Notes: generated by a model not told the origin, from the sequence alone. 64,000 nucleotides of DNA from Staphylococcus sp. M0911 (GCF_003491325.1 NZ_CP022881.1:372001-436000); one strand, 5' to 3'. Positions 38,319 to 48,013 are shown, counted from the stretch's first letter. Numbers and translations: made by a program.

Positions 38319-39001
38319 TGATGGCTAAAAGCTATGATTATCAAAGTGCATTCGATATTATTGGTCCAGTAATGATGGGACCGTCAAGTTCTCATACAGC
38401 TGGAGCAGTAAAAATCGGTAACTCAGCAAGAGCTGTTTTAGGTGATGTGCCTAAAAGTTTAGAAATTCGTTATTATGAATCATTTGCTAAAACACATCAA
38501 GGACACGGAACAGACGTCGCTGTAGTTGGTGGTGCAATGGGCTACAGTACATTTGATAACAGAATTAAATCAGCATTAGACATCGCTAAAGACGAAGGCA
38601 TCGCTGTTGAAATTATTGAAGATGAAGGTGAAAGTATTGGACAACATCCAAACTGTGCCTACATTAAAGCTGATGATGCAAATGGACGTCATATCGAAGT
38701 CATTGGTATTTCAATTGGTGGCGGAACAATCAAACTAAAAGGTATCCATGTGAATGGACTGGAAGTAGAAATGAACCATGGTTTACCTATTTTAGAAGTC
38801 GATGGTCCAGCCGATAAAGCACAAATCAACCATTTGATTAATGACTTAAACGATATGGAAATTGAATATAAAGATGAATTAACACAATTTAATGATGATA
38901 AAAGTTTAGTGGTTCTACCATTAAATAAATCAATCAAAGAATCAGCATTAGACAAAATTAGAGAAAAATACAGTGATTTTAACGTTTCCTATATTAATTA
39001 A
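38318..39001 (+). CDS. sdaAB: L-serine ammonia-lyase, beta subunit
   Basis: Beta chain of the iron-sulfur L-serine dehydratase that turns serine into pyruvate and ammonia. 227 aa: GPVMMGPSSSHTAGAVKIG near the N-terminus is the family motif, and a C-terminal ACT-like domain (about 150-225) fits substrate regulation. AAGGAG lies 8 nt before ATG 38318; a second ATG follows directly. It overlaps the preceding stop and is 12 bp from sdaAA. Confidence 0.93.
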   Translation: MMAKSYDYQSAFDIIGPVMMGPSSSHTAGAVKIGNSARAVLGDVPKSLEIRYYESFAKTHQGHGTDVAVVGGAMGYSTFDNRIKSALDIAKDEGIAVEIIEDEGESIGQHPNCAYIKADDANGRHIEVIGISIGGGTIKLKGIHVNGLEVEMNHGLPILEVDGPADKAQINHLINDLNDMEIEYKDELTQFNDDKSLVVLPLNKSIKESALDKIREKYSDFNVSYIN

Positions 39002-39013
39002 GGGGGATTCAAG

Positions 39014-39913
39014 ATGTTTGATTCAATTAGAGAAACAATAGATTATGCAGTAGAAAAAGATATGGCATTTGCAGATATCATGATCCAAGAAGAAATGGAA
39101 CTTAAAGGTCTTACACGTGATGAAGTACGTGCCAACATGAAACAAAACTTAGATGTTATGAGAGATGCTGTTGTTAAAGGTACTACGGGCGAAGGTGTAG
39201 AAAGTGTAACTGGCTATACAGGACATGACGCAGCAAAACTTCGTGACTATAATGAAAATAATCATGCGCTATCGGGACATGAAATGATTGAAGCGGTTAA
39301 AGGTGCAGTTGCTACAAATGAAGTTAACGCAGCAATGGGTATTATTTGTGCCACTCCAACAGCTGGTTCCTCAGGTACGATCCCAGGCGTATTATTCAAA
39401 TTAGAAAAAACACATGACATTACAGAAGATCAAATGATTGATTTCTTATTCACAGCAGCATTATTCGGAAGAGTCGTAGCCAATAATGCAAGTGTGGCTG
39501 GTGCAACAGGTGGTTGCCAAGCTGAGGTTGGTTCAGCATCAGCAATGGCAGCAGCTGCAGCAGTATCCATCTTCGGTGGATCTCCGGAAGCTTCAGGTCA
39601 CGCTATGGCTTTAGCAATTAGTAACTTACTAGGTCTAGTATGTGACCCAGTTGCAGGTTTAGTTGAAATTCCATGTGTTATGCGTAATGCAATTGGATCA
39701 GGCAATGCATTAATTTCAGCAGACCTTGCATTAGCGGGTGTAGAAAGTAGAATTCCTGTTGATGAAGTTATCAGTGCTATGGATAAAATCGGTAGAAACT
39801 TACCAGCATCATTACGTGAAACTGGTTTAGGTGGTCTAGCAGGTACACCAACTGGTGAAGAAATTAAACGTAAAATCTTTGGTGAAGCCGAAGATATGGT
39901 GAAAAATAAATAA
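39014..39913 (+). CDS. sdaAA: L-serine ammonia-lyase, alpha subunit
   Basis: Catalytic chain of the [4Fe-4S] serine dehydratase, 299 aa. Fe-S and active-site segments ICATPTAGSSGTIPG (C112), GATGGCQAEVGSASAMAAAA and CDPVAGLVEIPCVMRN are intact. GGGGGA precedes the ATG. Last gene of the operon; upstream cre and Rex-like sites suggest carbon and redox control. Serine-derived pyruvate could feed acetate or lactate formation by enzymes encoded elsewhere in this window. Confidence 0.95.
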   Translation: MFDSIRETIDYAVEKDMAFADIMIQEEMELKGLTRDEVRANMKQNLDVMRDAVVKGTTGEGVESVTGYTGHDAAKLRDYNENNHALSGHEMIEAVKGAVATNEVNAAMGIICATPTAGSSGTIPGVLFKLEKTHDITEDQMIDFLFTAALFGRVVANNASVAGATGGCQAEVGSASAMAAAAAVSIFGGSPEASGHAMALAISNLLGLVCDPVAGLVEIPCVMRNAIGSGNALISADLALAGVESRIPVDEVISAMDKIGRNLPASLRETGLGGLAGTPTGEEIKRKIFGEAEDMVKNK

Positions 39914-39930
39914 TATTGTGTATGATTAAA

Positions 39931-39966
39931 AGCACTTAAGAGTATAAGCTCTTGAGTGCTTTTTTT
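39931..39966 (+). terminator. sdaAA terminator
   Basis: AGCACTTAAGAG and CTCTTGAGTGCT, 12-bp stem, 7 T. Confidence 0.92.
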
Positions 39967-40080
39967 CATATAATAGAGTTAATGAGCAGGAAAGTAATAA
40001 ATTTATTTTTCTAAAAATTAAAAAAATTCATTGCAAAAGTTCAGCCCTATCACTAAAATAATTTAAAAGGGGCTGATGCA

Positions 40081-40257
40081 ATGCTAAGATTAACATTAAT
40101 TTTTATAGCATTCATCATTAACACAACGATAACGTATTTGTGGACGACAGAGGGAACTTGGGTGAATTTATTATTCAAATCATTATCGCTAAGTATGATC
40201 ATTGTGTTCATGTTTTACTATATTCGTTTTGTTATTGAAAACAGAGGTAATCAATGA
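40081..40257 (+). CDS. Small two-helix membrane protein
   Basis: A 58-aa protein beginning MLRLTLIFIAFIINTTITYL, with two hydrophobic segments (about 3-20 and 28-50) and a polar C-terminus. AAAGGGGCTGATGCA supplies the SD. The stop lies at the base of a terminator hairpin. No family recognised; a small membrane protein of unknown role. Confidence 0.65.
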   Translation: MLRLTLIFIAFIINTTITYLWTTEGTWVNLLFKSLSLSMIIVFMFYYIRFVIENRGNQ

Positions 40258-40297
40258 GATTAAGTCATGGAAGTCAATTCCTACTTAATCTCTTTTT
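40256..40297. terminator. Terminator after the 58-aa gene
   Basis: GAGATTAAGT and ACTTAATCTC form a perfect 10-bp stem with an inner GGAA/TTCC and a T tail. It overlaps the 3' end of the convergent GNAT gene. Confidence 0.88.
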
Positions 40298-40788
40298 ATA
40301 TTGTATAAATCGAGTTGATAAAAAGTAAGATCGAGCCATTGGTCAAATTTGTACCCAGCATATTTGATTGTGCCAGAGTGACTGAAGCCAAATTTTTCAT
40401 GCAATTTAATACTGCCTGTATTAGATGCATCTATACCTGCTATCAATGTACGAAAGTTATTATCTTTAGCTTCTTCAATCAGTTTAATTAATAATTGTGA
40501 CGCAATACCAAGATGCCTATATTTAGGATGGACATAAATTGAATGTTCGATGGTATATAAATAAGCTGGCCAATCTCTAAACTGACCATATGTCGCAAAT
40601 CCCTGAACGATATCATCTTTTTCAAATACAAAAATAGGGTCACCATTTTGTTGTTTATGATTAAACCATGCTTGCCTTTCTTCAATATTAGTTGGCTGAT
40701 ACGTATATACTGCAGTCGTATTGATAATAGCATCATTATAGATGTCTAGAATAGAAGTTAAATATGATTGTTGTGCTTGTCTTATCAT
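40285..40788 (-). CDS. GNAT N-acetyltransferase, phosphinothricin acetyltransferase-like
   Basis: 167 aa. The opening IYNDAIINTTAVYTYQP and the acetyl-CoA loop YRHLGIASQLLIKLI are typical of PAT/YwnH-type GNATs that acetylate glutamate analogues such as phosphinothricin or methionine sulfone. The in vivo substrate is unknown. The frame opens at 40806, but GAGGTG sits 6 nt before ATG 40788, so that start is used. Confidence 0.8.
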   Translation of the reverse strand: MIRQAQQSYLTSILDIYNDAIINTTAVYTYQPTNIEERQAWFNHKQQNGDPIFVFEKDDIVQGFATYGQFRDWPAYLYTIEHSIYVHPKYRHLGIASQLLIKLIEEAKDNNFRTLIAGIDASNTGSIKLHEKFGFSHSGTIKYAGYKFDQWLDLTFYQLDLYNIKRD

Positions 40789-41013
40789 GTGCTTCACCTC
40801 ACTCATTATTAGATACTAATTTATAACTAAAAACAAGACATACATAATGATAACCTAATCATTATCTTTAATGGATTTTACATCATTCAATGAATTCAAT
40901 ACTTTATTCAAAGATTATGTAATATGAATATTTAATGATATACTGATATCAAAATATAGAAATAGCTAAATCTGAAATGATATTCATTGTATTTAACTAA
41001 AGGAGTAACATAT

Positions 41014-41628
41014 ATGAAGAAATGGACCAATCGATTACTGACTATAGTTGGTGTTGTATTAATATTAGTAGCAATTTACTTATTTGCTAAACCACATATA
41101 GATAATTATCTACATGAGAAGGATAATAACGATAAAATCGAAAATTATGACAAAAAAGAAAGTAAAGATAGTAGTCAATCTAAGGATAAAGCACCTGAAA
41201 TCCCTAAAGATAAATCAAAGATGGCAGGCTATATTAAAGTGCCAGATGCAGAAATTGAAGAACCTGTTTACCCTGGACCTGCAACACCAGAACAATTAAA
41301 TCGTGGTGTAAGTTTTGCTGAAGGTAACGAATCATTAACAGATCAAAACATTTCTATTGCAGGACATACATTTACCGATCGCCCACATTATCAGTTTACG
41401 AATTTAAAAGCTGCTAAAAAAGGAAGTAAAGTCTACTTCAAAGTAGGCAATGAAACTCGAAAATATAAAATGACTAGTATCCGTAATGTCGATCCATCTG
41501 ATGTTAAAGTTTTAAACGAACATAAAGGTGAGAAAAATCAATTAACATTAATTACTTGTGATGATTATAATAAAGATACTGGCGTTTGGGAGAAACGTAA
41601 AATATTTGTAGCTAAACAAATTAATTAA
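41014..41628 (+). CDS. srtA: Sortase A
   Basis: Membrane transpeptidase that joins LPXTG proteins to the cell wall. 204 aa: an N-terminal membrane helix (about 6-24), a charged low-complexity linker rich in Lys, Asp and Ser (about 35-65), then the sortase barrel with H118 (IAGHTF), C182 (LITCDD) and R195 (WEKRKIFVA), matching H120/C184/R197 of S. aureus SrtA. AAAGGAG precedes ATG 41014. A likely substrate, the LPETG protein at 47452, is 6 kb away. Confidence 0.96.
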   Translation: MKKWTNRLLTIVGVVLILVAIYLFAKPHIDNYLHEKDNNDKIENYDKKESKDSSQSKDKAPEIPKDKSKMAGYIKVPDAEIEEPVYPGPATPEQLNRGVSFAEGNESLTDQNISIAGHTFTDRPHYQFTNLKAAKKGSKVYFKVGNETRKYKMTSIRNVDPSDVKVLNEHKGEKNQLTLITCDDYNKDTGVWEKRKIFVAKQIN

Positions 41629-41639
41629 GCTAATTAGTA

Positions 41640-41678
41640 TAAACTGGGACATCAACAAATGGTGTCTCAGTTTTTTGT
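41640..41678 (+). terminator. srtA terminator
   Basis: AAACTGGGACAT and ATGGTGTCTCAGTTT pair and a T run follows. Confidence 0.85.
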
Positions 41679-41800
41679 TATTTTTTGTCTGTGAAAGAAA
41701 TTTCAAAGTTTGAATATAGTTTCAGGTTGTACCGTGATTCTTCATCACTAATGAATAGTTGTCTATAATGAACGTAAAGATTGGATGAGGGGGATTACAC

Positions 41801-42604
41801 GTGATTAAGGCAATTGCAGTCGATATGGATGGGACATTTTTAGATTCAAATAAGCAATATGATTATGAACGATTCGAACACGTATTTAAAGCGTTGAAAG
41901 AACAAGGTATTGAATTTATAGCTGCGAGTGGTAACCAATATGCTAAATTGAAGTCGATATTTGGGGAAAGAGATATGTTCTTTATCTCAGAAAATGGTGC
42001 TGTCATTTATAAAGGAGATACATTATATCAATATCGCAGTTTTAATCATCAAGATTATCAAGATGTGATTGATTATTTACATAAAGATAGACAGATTGAT
42101 CAAATGGTAATCTGTGGATTAGAAAGTGCTTATATTTTAGAAGATACACCGGAAGCATTTAAAGATGATACACGATTCTACTATCATCAATTAAATGAAA
42201 TTACGCAGTTAGAAGATTTACCTGAAGATGAATTTGTAAAAATCGCGTTAAATATTAATAGGCAAACACATCCGCATTTAGATGATGAACTAAAAGCACG
42301 TTTTCCAAATACAATTAAGTTAGTATCGAGTGGACATGATAGTATCGATATCATTATGCCCAATATGACAAAGGGGCAAGCATTGGCCAGACTATTGGAT
42401 GTATGGGAAATGCAACCCTCAGAACTGATGGTATTTGGCGATGCGAATAATGACAAGGATATGTTAGAATTGGCTAAATATAGTTATGTGATGAAAAATA
42501 GTCAGGATAAAACGTTGTTTGATATAGCTTATGATGTCGCGCCAAGTAATGATGACCAAGGGGTATTAACTACAATTGAAAATGTAGTACTTAATCTTAA
42601 ATAA
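41801..42604 (+). CDS. HAD-superfamily Cof-type phosphatase
   Basis: A 267-aa cytosolic phosphatase. VDMDGTFLD (D8, D10) is motif I; AASGN, a Lys region, and GDANNDKDMLELA (motif IV) complete the HAD set, with a C2 cap in between. The family dephosphorylates sugar phosphates, FMN or PLP. GAGGGGG fits GTG 41801. Single gene, ending at a strong shared hairpin. Confidence 0.9.
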   Translation: MIKAIAVDMDGTFLDSNKQYDYERFEHVFKALKEQGIEFIAASGNQYAKLKSIFGERDMFFISENGAVIYKGDTLYQYRSFNHQDYQDVIDYLHKDRQIDQMVICGLESAYILEDTPEAFKDDTRFYYHQLNEITQLEDLPEDEFVKIALNINRQTHPHLDDELKARFPNTIKLVSSGHDSIDIIMPNMTKGQALARLLDVWEMQPSELMVFGDANNDKDMLELAKYSYVMKNSQDKTLFDIAYDVAPSNDDQGVLTTIENVVLNLK

Positions 42605-42605
42605 T

Positions 42606-42655
42606 CAAAGACGCGTTGTGTTGATCATCGGTTTGGATCACTACAACGCGTCTTT
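42606..42655. terminator. Bidirectional terminator between HAD gene and ldhD
   Basis: CAAAGACGCGTTGT and ACAACGCGTCTTTG form a perfect 14-bp stem with an inner GATC/GATC pairing. Confidence 0.92.
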
Positions 42656-42666
42656 GATATGTGATT

Positions 42667-43659
42667 TTAGTTTAATCGTGTTTCACAAGTGCCTGTATTA
42701 ATAACAGATAGTGATGCATTTAAACCGCCTTCAACAAGGTTTTGTACAGCTTCATCAGAGAAGAATGCAATGTGAGGCGTAACTAAAATATTTTCATTGT
42801 CGATGAGTTCTAATAATGTGTCATCTTCAATTTTTTTATTTGTCCAATCAAATGTGAAATAAGGTGCTTCAAATTCATAAGTATCAATAGCTGCACCGTA
42901 TAATGGGCCGTGATTAACAGCATCGATCAAATCAGGTGTGTTGATCACAGCACCACGAGCGGCATTTACAAGTACTGCCCCTTCTTTGACTTTAGAAAAC
43001 ATTGCTTTGTCGAACAAGTGATAACTTTCTTTATTAGCTGGTACATGTAATGAAATAATATCAGCACCATTAATAGCTTCTTCAACAGATGATTGATATT
43101 CAATGAAGTCTAATGATTCATTTGGATAAGCATCATAACCCACGACTTTAGCTCCAAAACCAGCATAAATTTTAGCCGTTGCCGCACCGATTCGACCAGT
43201 ACCAATAATGGCTACAGTCATATTTTTAACTGGACGTGACATAATAGGCGCTGCCCAAGTAAAATTATGATTTTGTACGCGCTTTTCAATTGCAGGGAAT
43301 TTACGTACTAATTGTAATGCGATAGATACAGAGTATTCTGCAATCGTTTCAGGTGAATAGCTAGGCACGTTTGAAATAATGATATCGTGCTTTTTAGCCA
43401 ATTCTAAATCGTACATATCAAAGCCAGCAGTACGTTGTGCAATTTGCTTAATACCATATGCTTCTAGTTTTGGATAAACTTCTTCTTCAAGTTTACCGAA
43501 TTGCATTGTAGTAACACCATCATAATCTTTAAGTTGATCAACTGTTTCTTTACTTAATAACTCAGGTGATGTAGTGACTTCAATATTATTTTTTTTACCC
43601 CAGTTTAATGCCATATCCTTTTCGTATTCTCTCGTACCGAAAAACATAATTCTTGTCAT
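42667..43659 (-). CDS. ldhD: D-lactate dehydrogenase, second paralogue
   Basis: NAD-dependent reduction of pyruvate to D-lactate, 330 aa, the standard LdhA/Ddh length. GTGRIG at 153-158 binds NAD; R235, E264 and H296 are at the canonical catalytic positions. Related to the 2016-3014 gene, with which it shares blocks such as IKQIAQR and SNVPSYSP. A Rex-like operator lies about 90 bp upstream, fitting induction when NADH builds up. Opposite orientation to its neighbours. Confidence 0.94.
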   Translation of the reverse strand: MTRIMFFGTREYEKDMALNWGKKNNIEVTTSPELLSKETVDQLKDYDGVTTMQFGKLEEEVYPKLEAYGIKQIAQRTAGFDMYDLELAKKHDIIISNVPSYSPETIAEYSVSIALQLVRKFPAIEKRVQNHNFTWAAPIMSRPVKNMTVAIIGTGRIGAATAKIYAGFGAKVVGYDAYPNESLDFIEYQSSVEEAINGADIISLHVPANKESYHLFDKAMFSKVKEGAVLVNAARGAVINTPDLIDAVNHGPLYGAAIDTYEFEAPYFTFDWTNKKIEDDTLLELIDNENILVTPHIAFFSDEAVQNLVEGGLNASLSVINTGTCETRLN

Positions 43660-43745
43660 AATTGTTTACCTCATTTCTAAAATATAAGAAATCTAAAAAT
43701 ATCTAATTATTTATTAGTAAGACTGGAACTTACATCCACATTATA

Positions 43746-43763
43746 TTGTGGAACTTTTCACAA
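43746..43763 (-). promoter_or_regulatory. Rex-like operator upstream of ldhD
   Basis: TTGTGGAACTTTTCACAA matches TTGTGAAWWWWTTCACAA at 16 of 18 positions. It lies in the divergent ldhD/nitroreductase region and could act on ldhD, a known kind of Rex target. Confidence 0.6.
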
Positions 43764-43934
43764 ATCAAGAGAAATATTAACTTTTCTTTTAAATAAGATG
43801 AATTAAGGATTAAGATGTTACATTTTCTTAATTTATAAATAATTAAGACACATCGATTCAGTTCAAATATTTTTTTGGAAAGGTCAAGTAAGCTATAATT
43901 TATAGTATAAAGAAATAAATAGGAGGCAATATAA

Positions 43935-44597
43935 GTGAACGATATGAATCAAACAATCATCGATGCATTTCATTTTAGACACGCAACAAAACAATTTGAT
44001 GCATCTAAAACGATTTCAAATGAAGATTTTGAAACAATATTAGAAGCAGGTAGATTATCTCCAAGTTCATTAGGTTTAGAACCTTGGAAATTTGTAGTTG
44101 TTCAAAGTAAAACGCTTCGAGATAAGTTAAAACCACATAGTTGGGGTGCTCAAAAACAATTAGATTCCGCTAGCCATTTCGTGCTTATTTTTGCACGTAA
44201 AAATGTGACATCTCAATCACCATACGTACAAAATTTAGTGAAAAATGTTAAAGGATATGAAGAGAGTACAATCCCTGCAGTGTATCAAAAGTATGATGAC
44301 TTCCAAACAGAATTCCATATCAATGATAACGAACGTACATTATATGACTGGACTTGTAAACAAACATATATTGCCTTGGGTAATATGATGACAAGTGCAG
44401 CTTTATTAGGTATAGATTCATGTCCAATTGAAGGGTTTGATGTAGATACAGTGACTCAAATCTTATCAGATGAAGGTATTTTAGACGCTGAAAACTTCGG
44501 CATTTCAGTTATGGCAGCCTTTGGTTATCGAGCAGGAGAACCACCTCACGGTAAAGTTCGTCAAACACAAGATGATGTAGTTGAATGGATTAATTAA
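43935..44597 (+). CDS. NAD(P)H-dependent nitroreductase family protein
   Basis: A 220-aa flavoenzyme of the NfnB/MhqN group. RHATKQFD near the N-terminus, [15 protein letters not shown] in the FMN-binding region, and [13 protein letters not shown] near the C-terminus are typical. It reduces nitro compounds or quinones; the natural substrate is unknown. AGGAGG precedes GTG 43935. Single gene, divergent from ldhD. Confidence 0.9.
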   Translation: MNDMNQTIIDAFHFRHATKQFDASKTISNEDFETILEAGRLSPSSLGLEPWKFVVVQSKTLRDKLKPHSWGAQKQLDSASHFVLIFARKNVTSQSPYVQNLVKNVKGYEESTIPAVYQKYDDFQTEFHINDNERTLYDWTCKQTYIALGNMMTSAALLGIDSCPIEGFDVDTVTQILSDEGILDAENFGISVMAAFGYRAGEPPHGKVRQTQDDVVEWIN

Positions 44598-44725
44598 AAA
44601 ATAGATAATGGCTTATTAAACTATGATTTTTATAGTATAAGAAGTCTTTTTTGATTCAAATTTTGAAACAATGAGCATCTTGTTTTATTTTCATAATTGA
44701 AGCCGTTACAATGTTAATAAGAAAA

Positions 44726-44739
44726 AGTAAACGTTTACA
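44726..44739 (+). promoter_or_regulatory. cre-like site before the aldehyde dehydrogenase gene
   Basis: AGTAAACGTTTACA is a near-perfect palindrome differing from the cre consensus at the first base only; 45 bp upstream of the start. Confidence 0.55.
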
Positions 44740-44783
44740 TTTCCGAAAGTATTTCAAATCAAATTAAAAAAGGAAGGGATACT

Positions 44784-46277
44784 ATGGCAAATATTAACGT
44801 AAGAGATTATATCGATGAGCGTTACGGATTATTTATTAACAATGAATTCCAACAAAGTGAAACAGGAGAAACAATAAAAGTTACTAACCCAGCAAATGGT
44901 GAAGACTTAGCAGAAGTCGCAAAAGCAAGTAAAAAAGATGTGGATAAAGCAGTTGAAGCGGCTACAAACGCATTTGATAGTTGGAGTAAAATTTCAAAAG
45001 AAGAACGTGCAGACTATTTACTAGAAATTAGTCGTAAAATTCATGAGAATGCAGAACGATTCGCGACAATTGAATCATTACAAAATGGTAAACCGTATAG
45101 AGAAACATCAACGATTGATGTACCAATGGCAGCAAATCAATTTAAATACTTTGCAAGTGTGTTAACAACTGACGAAGGTTCAGTGAATGAAATAGATCAT
45201 AATACGATGAGTTTAGTTGTGCATGAACCTGTAGGTGTTGTAGGTGCCGTTGTGGCATGGAACTTCCCAATTTTATTAGCTTCATGGAAGTTAGGTCCAG
45301 CACTTGCAGCAGGTAATACTGTTGTGATTCAACCATCATCTTCAACGCCATTAACATTAATTGAATTAGCTAAAATCTTCCAAGACGTATTACCTAAAGG
45401 TGTCGTCAATGTATTAACTGGTAAAGGTTCTGAATCAGGTGACGCGATTTTCAATCATGAAGGTGTTGATAAATTGTCATTCACTGGTTCTACAGATGTA
45501 GGTTACGGCGTAGCAAAAGCAGGTGCAGAACGTATTGTGCCTACAACATTAGAACTTGGTGGTAAGAGTGCCAATATTATCTTTGACGATGCAAATATTG
45601 ATCAAGTGATTGAAGGTGTGCAATTAGGTATTTTATTCAACCAAGGTGAGGTATGTAGTGCCGGTTCTAGATTGCTCGTTCAATCATCAGTATATGACAA
45701 ATTGTTACCTAAATTAAAAGAAGCATTTGAAAACATTAAAGTTGGCGATCCATTTGCAGATGATATTAAAATGGGAAGTCAAACTGGTGGAGAACAAATG
45801 GAAAAAATTCAAAGCTATGTGAAATTAGCTGAAGATGATCCAAATGCAACGATTCTTACAGGTGGTCACAGACTTACTGATAATGGTCGAGATAAAGGCT
45901 TCTTCTTCGAGCCGACGATTATTGAATTAAATGATAATAGCCACCAGTTAGCTCAAGAAGAAATTTTTGGTCCAGTCGTGGTTGTTGAGAAATTTGAAGA
46001 CGAACAAGAAGCTATTCAAATTGCCAATGATTCTGAATATGGACTTGCAGGCGGTATCTTCACAACGAATTTAAACCGTGCATTAAATGTAGCTAAAGCG
46101 ATTCGTACAGGACGTATTTGGATTAATACGTACAATCAAATTCCAGCAGGTGCACCATTCGGTGGATATAAAAAATCTGGTATTGGTCGCGAAGTATACA
46201 AAGATGCTATTAAAAACTATCAACAAGTTAAAAATATTTATATTGATACTTCAAACGAAACAAAAGGTCTTTATTAA
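44784..46277 (+). CDS. NAD-dependent aldehyde dehydrogenase
   Basis: A 497-aa [25 protein letters not shown] is the cofactor loop, ELGGKS holds the general base, and C291 in GEVCSAGSR is the nucleophile. The C-terminal [12 protein letters not shown] is typical of AldA/betaine-type ALDHs. The natural aldehyde is unknown. AGGAAGGG precedes the ATG. A cre-like palindrome upstream suggests catabolite control; it ends at a clear terminator. Confidence 0.92.
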   Translation: MANINVRDYIDERYGLFINNEFQQSETGETIKVTNPANGEDLAEVAKASKKDVDKAVEAATNAFDSWSKISKEERADYLLEISRKIHENAERFATIESLQNGKPYRETSTIDVPMAANQFKYFASVLTTDEGSVNEIDHNTMSLVVHEPVGVVGAVVAWNFPILLASWKLGPALAAGNTVVIQPSSSTPLTLIELAKIFQDVLPKGVVNVLTGKGSESGDAIFNHEGVDKLSFTGSTDVGYGVAKAGAERIVPTTLELGGKSANIIFDDANIDQVIEGVQLGILFNQGEVCSAGSRLLVQSSVYDKLLPKLKEAFENIKVGDPFADDIKMGSQTGGEQMEKIQSYVKLAEDDPNATILTGGHRLTDNGRDKGFFFEPTIIELNDNSHQLAQEEIFGPVVVVEKFEDEQEAIQIANDSEYGLAGGIFTTNLNRALNVAKAIRTGRIWINTYNQIPAGAPFGGYKKSGIGREVYKDAIKNYQQVKNIYIDTSNETKGLY

Positions 46278-46302
46278 TAGGACATAGTATCAATTATTCG
46301 AC

Positions 46303-46336
46303 AACCCTTTCATCTATTTTGATGAAAGGGTTATTC
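46303..46336 (+). terminator. Terminator after aldehyde dehydrogenase gene
   Basis: AACCCTTTCATC and GATGAAAGGGTT, 12-bp perfect stem, then ATT. Confidence 0.82.
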
Positions 46337-46462
46337 ATATTTTAAAAATGATAATAATAACGAATGTTAAATTTTTGATAATGGCACATATTTAATTAAT
46401 GATAATGTATAATACAATTAATATATTTATATATTAATATGGATTATGGAGTAAAGTGAAAA

Positions 46463-47377
46463 ATGAAAAAAATGATTATATTAGTATTAATGTCTATATC
46501 GTTAATACTAATACTGGTTGGTTGTAGTCAATCTAAACAACAAACTCAAAAGAAAGATTATAAACCCGAAGTGTTAAACGTAGAATTTGTTCCATCTCAA
46601 CATAGCGAGACACTCAATGCAAAAGTGAAACCATTACAAAAATTACTCTCTAAAGAATTAGGCATTCCAGTAAAAGTACATATTTCAACGAACTACAATA
46701 CCATGGTTGAAGCACTAAAATCGAAAAAAGTTGATGTCGCCTTTATATCACCCGTGTCTTATACCATTGCACATGATCAAGGTGCTGCCGATGTACTTTT
46801 AAAATCTAAGGGCTATTTGGTAGACAAAAAAGGTAATAAAACGAATAAGCTTGTTGATTACTATCGCTCACAAATTGTAGTTAAGAAAGATAGTGATATG
46901 AAGGATTTAAAAGATTTAAAACATAAAAAGGTAGGTCTACAGGATGTTGAATCGACATCAGGCTATATATACCCGTTGGCAAGCTTAAAAGATAAAGGCG
47001 TCTCGCTTAATGACATTCACACGAAACAAATCAAAGGTTACGATCAAGCTTTAATTGCGTTATTAAATAACGATGTGGATGCAGTTGCTACATATCAAGA
47101 TGCACGTGCAGACTTGAAAAAAGATTATCCTCAAATATATCAAGATACTAAAGTCATTTACCATAGTGACAAAATTCCGAATGATACTATTTCAGCTAGA
47201 AGTGACATGAGCCCATCTTGGAAGGATAAAATAAGTAAAGCGTTTATGCATATTAGTGAAACGAATAAAGGTAAAAAAGTAATTAGTGAGATTTATGGAC
47301 ATGAAGGCTATGAAAAAGCACATGATAAAGACTTTGATAAAGTGAGAGAATATAGACAGAAAATAGAAAATAAATAA
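46463..47377 (+). CDS. PhnD-type phosphonate/phosphite-binding lipoprotein (orphan)
   Basis: A 304-aa ABC-type substrate-binding lipoprotein. A signal peptide ends in the lipobox LVGC with lipidated C21; PhnD-family features include VEFVPSQHSETLNAKVKPL and the binding segment SPVSYTIAHD, plus STSGYIYPLA. The ligand may be phosphonate or phosphite, or another anion. No permease or ATPase gene is nearby, so it must use a remote transporter or act differently. The LPETG protein follows after 75 bp with no clear terminator between. Confidence 0.86.
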   Translation: MKKMIILVLMSISLILILVGCSQSKQQTQKKDYKPEVLNVEFVPSQHSETLNAKVKPLQKLLSKELGIPVKVHISTNYNTMVEALKSKKVDVAFISPVSYTIAHDQGAADVLLKSKGYLVDKKGNKTNKLVDYYRSQIVVKKDSDMKDLKDLKHKKVGLQDVESTSGYIYPLASLKDKGVSLNDIHTKQIKGYDQALIALLNNDVDAVATYQDARADLKKDYPQIYQDTKVIYHSDKIPNDTISARSDMSPSWKDKISKAFMHISETNKGKKVISEIYGHEGYEKAHDKDFDKVREYRQKIENK

Positions 47378-47397
47378 ATTTGAACAAAAGGACATTA

Positions 47398-47450
47398 CAT
47401 GACCACTGAATTGATTAAACTGTAAGCGTATTAAACAAATGGAGGTCATG
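47398..47450 (+). promoter_or_regulatory. Inverted repeat that overlaps the SD of the LPETG gene
   Basis: CATGACC (47398-47404) pairs with GGTCATG (47444-47450). The second arm includes part of the GGAGG SD, so folding could hide the ribosome site. No regulator is known. Confidence 0.35.
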
Positions 47451-47451
47451 G

Positions 47452-47982
47452 ATGATGAAAAAAGGATTAATTGCAACAACACTAGCAGGAACAGTTTTAG
47501 CGACAGGTGTGTTAACTGGACAAGCACATGCTGCAGAACAAAAACAACCGATTTATGTATTTACGGAAAAGCAATTTAATGAACATAGAACAGGTGAAAC
47601 TGAAGGATTTGGTGGGGGACCAGGTTCAGGTGTAGGTGTAGTAATAGGTAATGAAACGTATCAGCAGTATTTACAACGTGTTAAAGCATCGCAATATAAT
47701 GCGGAACATTCTGGATTGCCAATTAAATATGTTTATCCTAAAGACGCTGAACAAAACAACATACAACAATCTGACCAAAATAATACAAACATGAATCATC
47801 AGTCAACAACAACACAAACTGTTGCTAATGCTCATCAACAACAAGAGCAATCAAGCCAAGCAACTGCATTACCAGAAACTGGACAACAAACTTCAAATAG
47901 CGGTGTTATGTTAAGTAGTATTTTGGGCATCATCGGTAGTGCCGTGTTATTGATTAGCCGCAAATTTAAGCAACAAGCATAA
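47452..47982 (+). CDS. Short LPETG cell-wall-anchored surface protein
   Basis: A 176-aa exported protein: signal peptide (about 1-27, cleaved near AHA-AE), a short domain containing PIYVFTEKQFNEH, a Gly run GGGPGSG near 54-60 and YQQYLQRV, a Gln/Asn/Thr-rich linker (101-138), and the sorting signal LPETG (140-144), a hydrophobic helix and the positive tail RKFKQQA. SrtA should attach it to peptidoglycan. The two adjacent ATGs are both plausible starts. I do not recognise a named Ses or Sas protein. Much smaller than most staphylococcal adhesins. Confidence 0.88.
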   Translation: MMKKGLIATTLAGTVLATGVLTGQAHAAEQKQPIYVFTEKQFNEHRTGETEGFGGGPGSGVGVVIGNETYQQYLQRVKASQYNAEHSGLPIKYVYPKDAEQNNIQQSDQNNTNMNHQSTTTQTVANAHQQQEQSSQATALPETGQQTSNSGVMLSSILGIIGSAVLLISRKFKQQA

Positions 47983-48013
47983 GTATTATTACTTCAATCA
48001 TTGAAATAAATGG

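Noticed and set aside
46370..46460. Fur box before the binding-lipoprotein gene
   Set aside because: TGATAAT occurs, but the second half matches only 3 of 7 positions.
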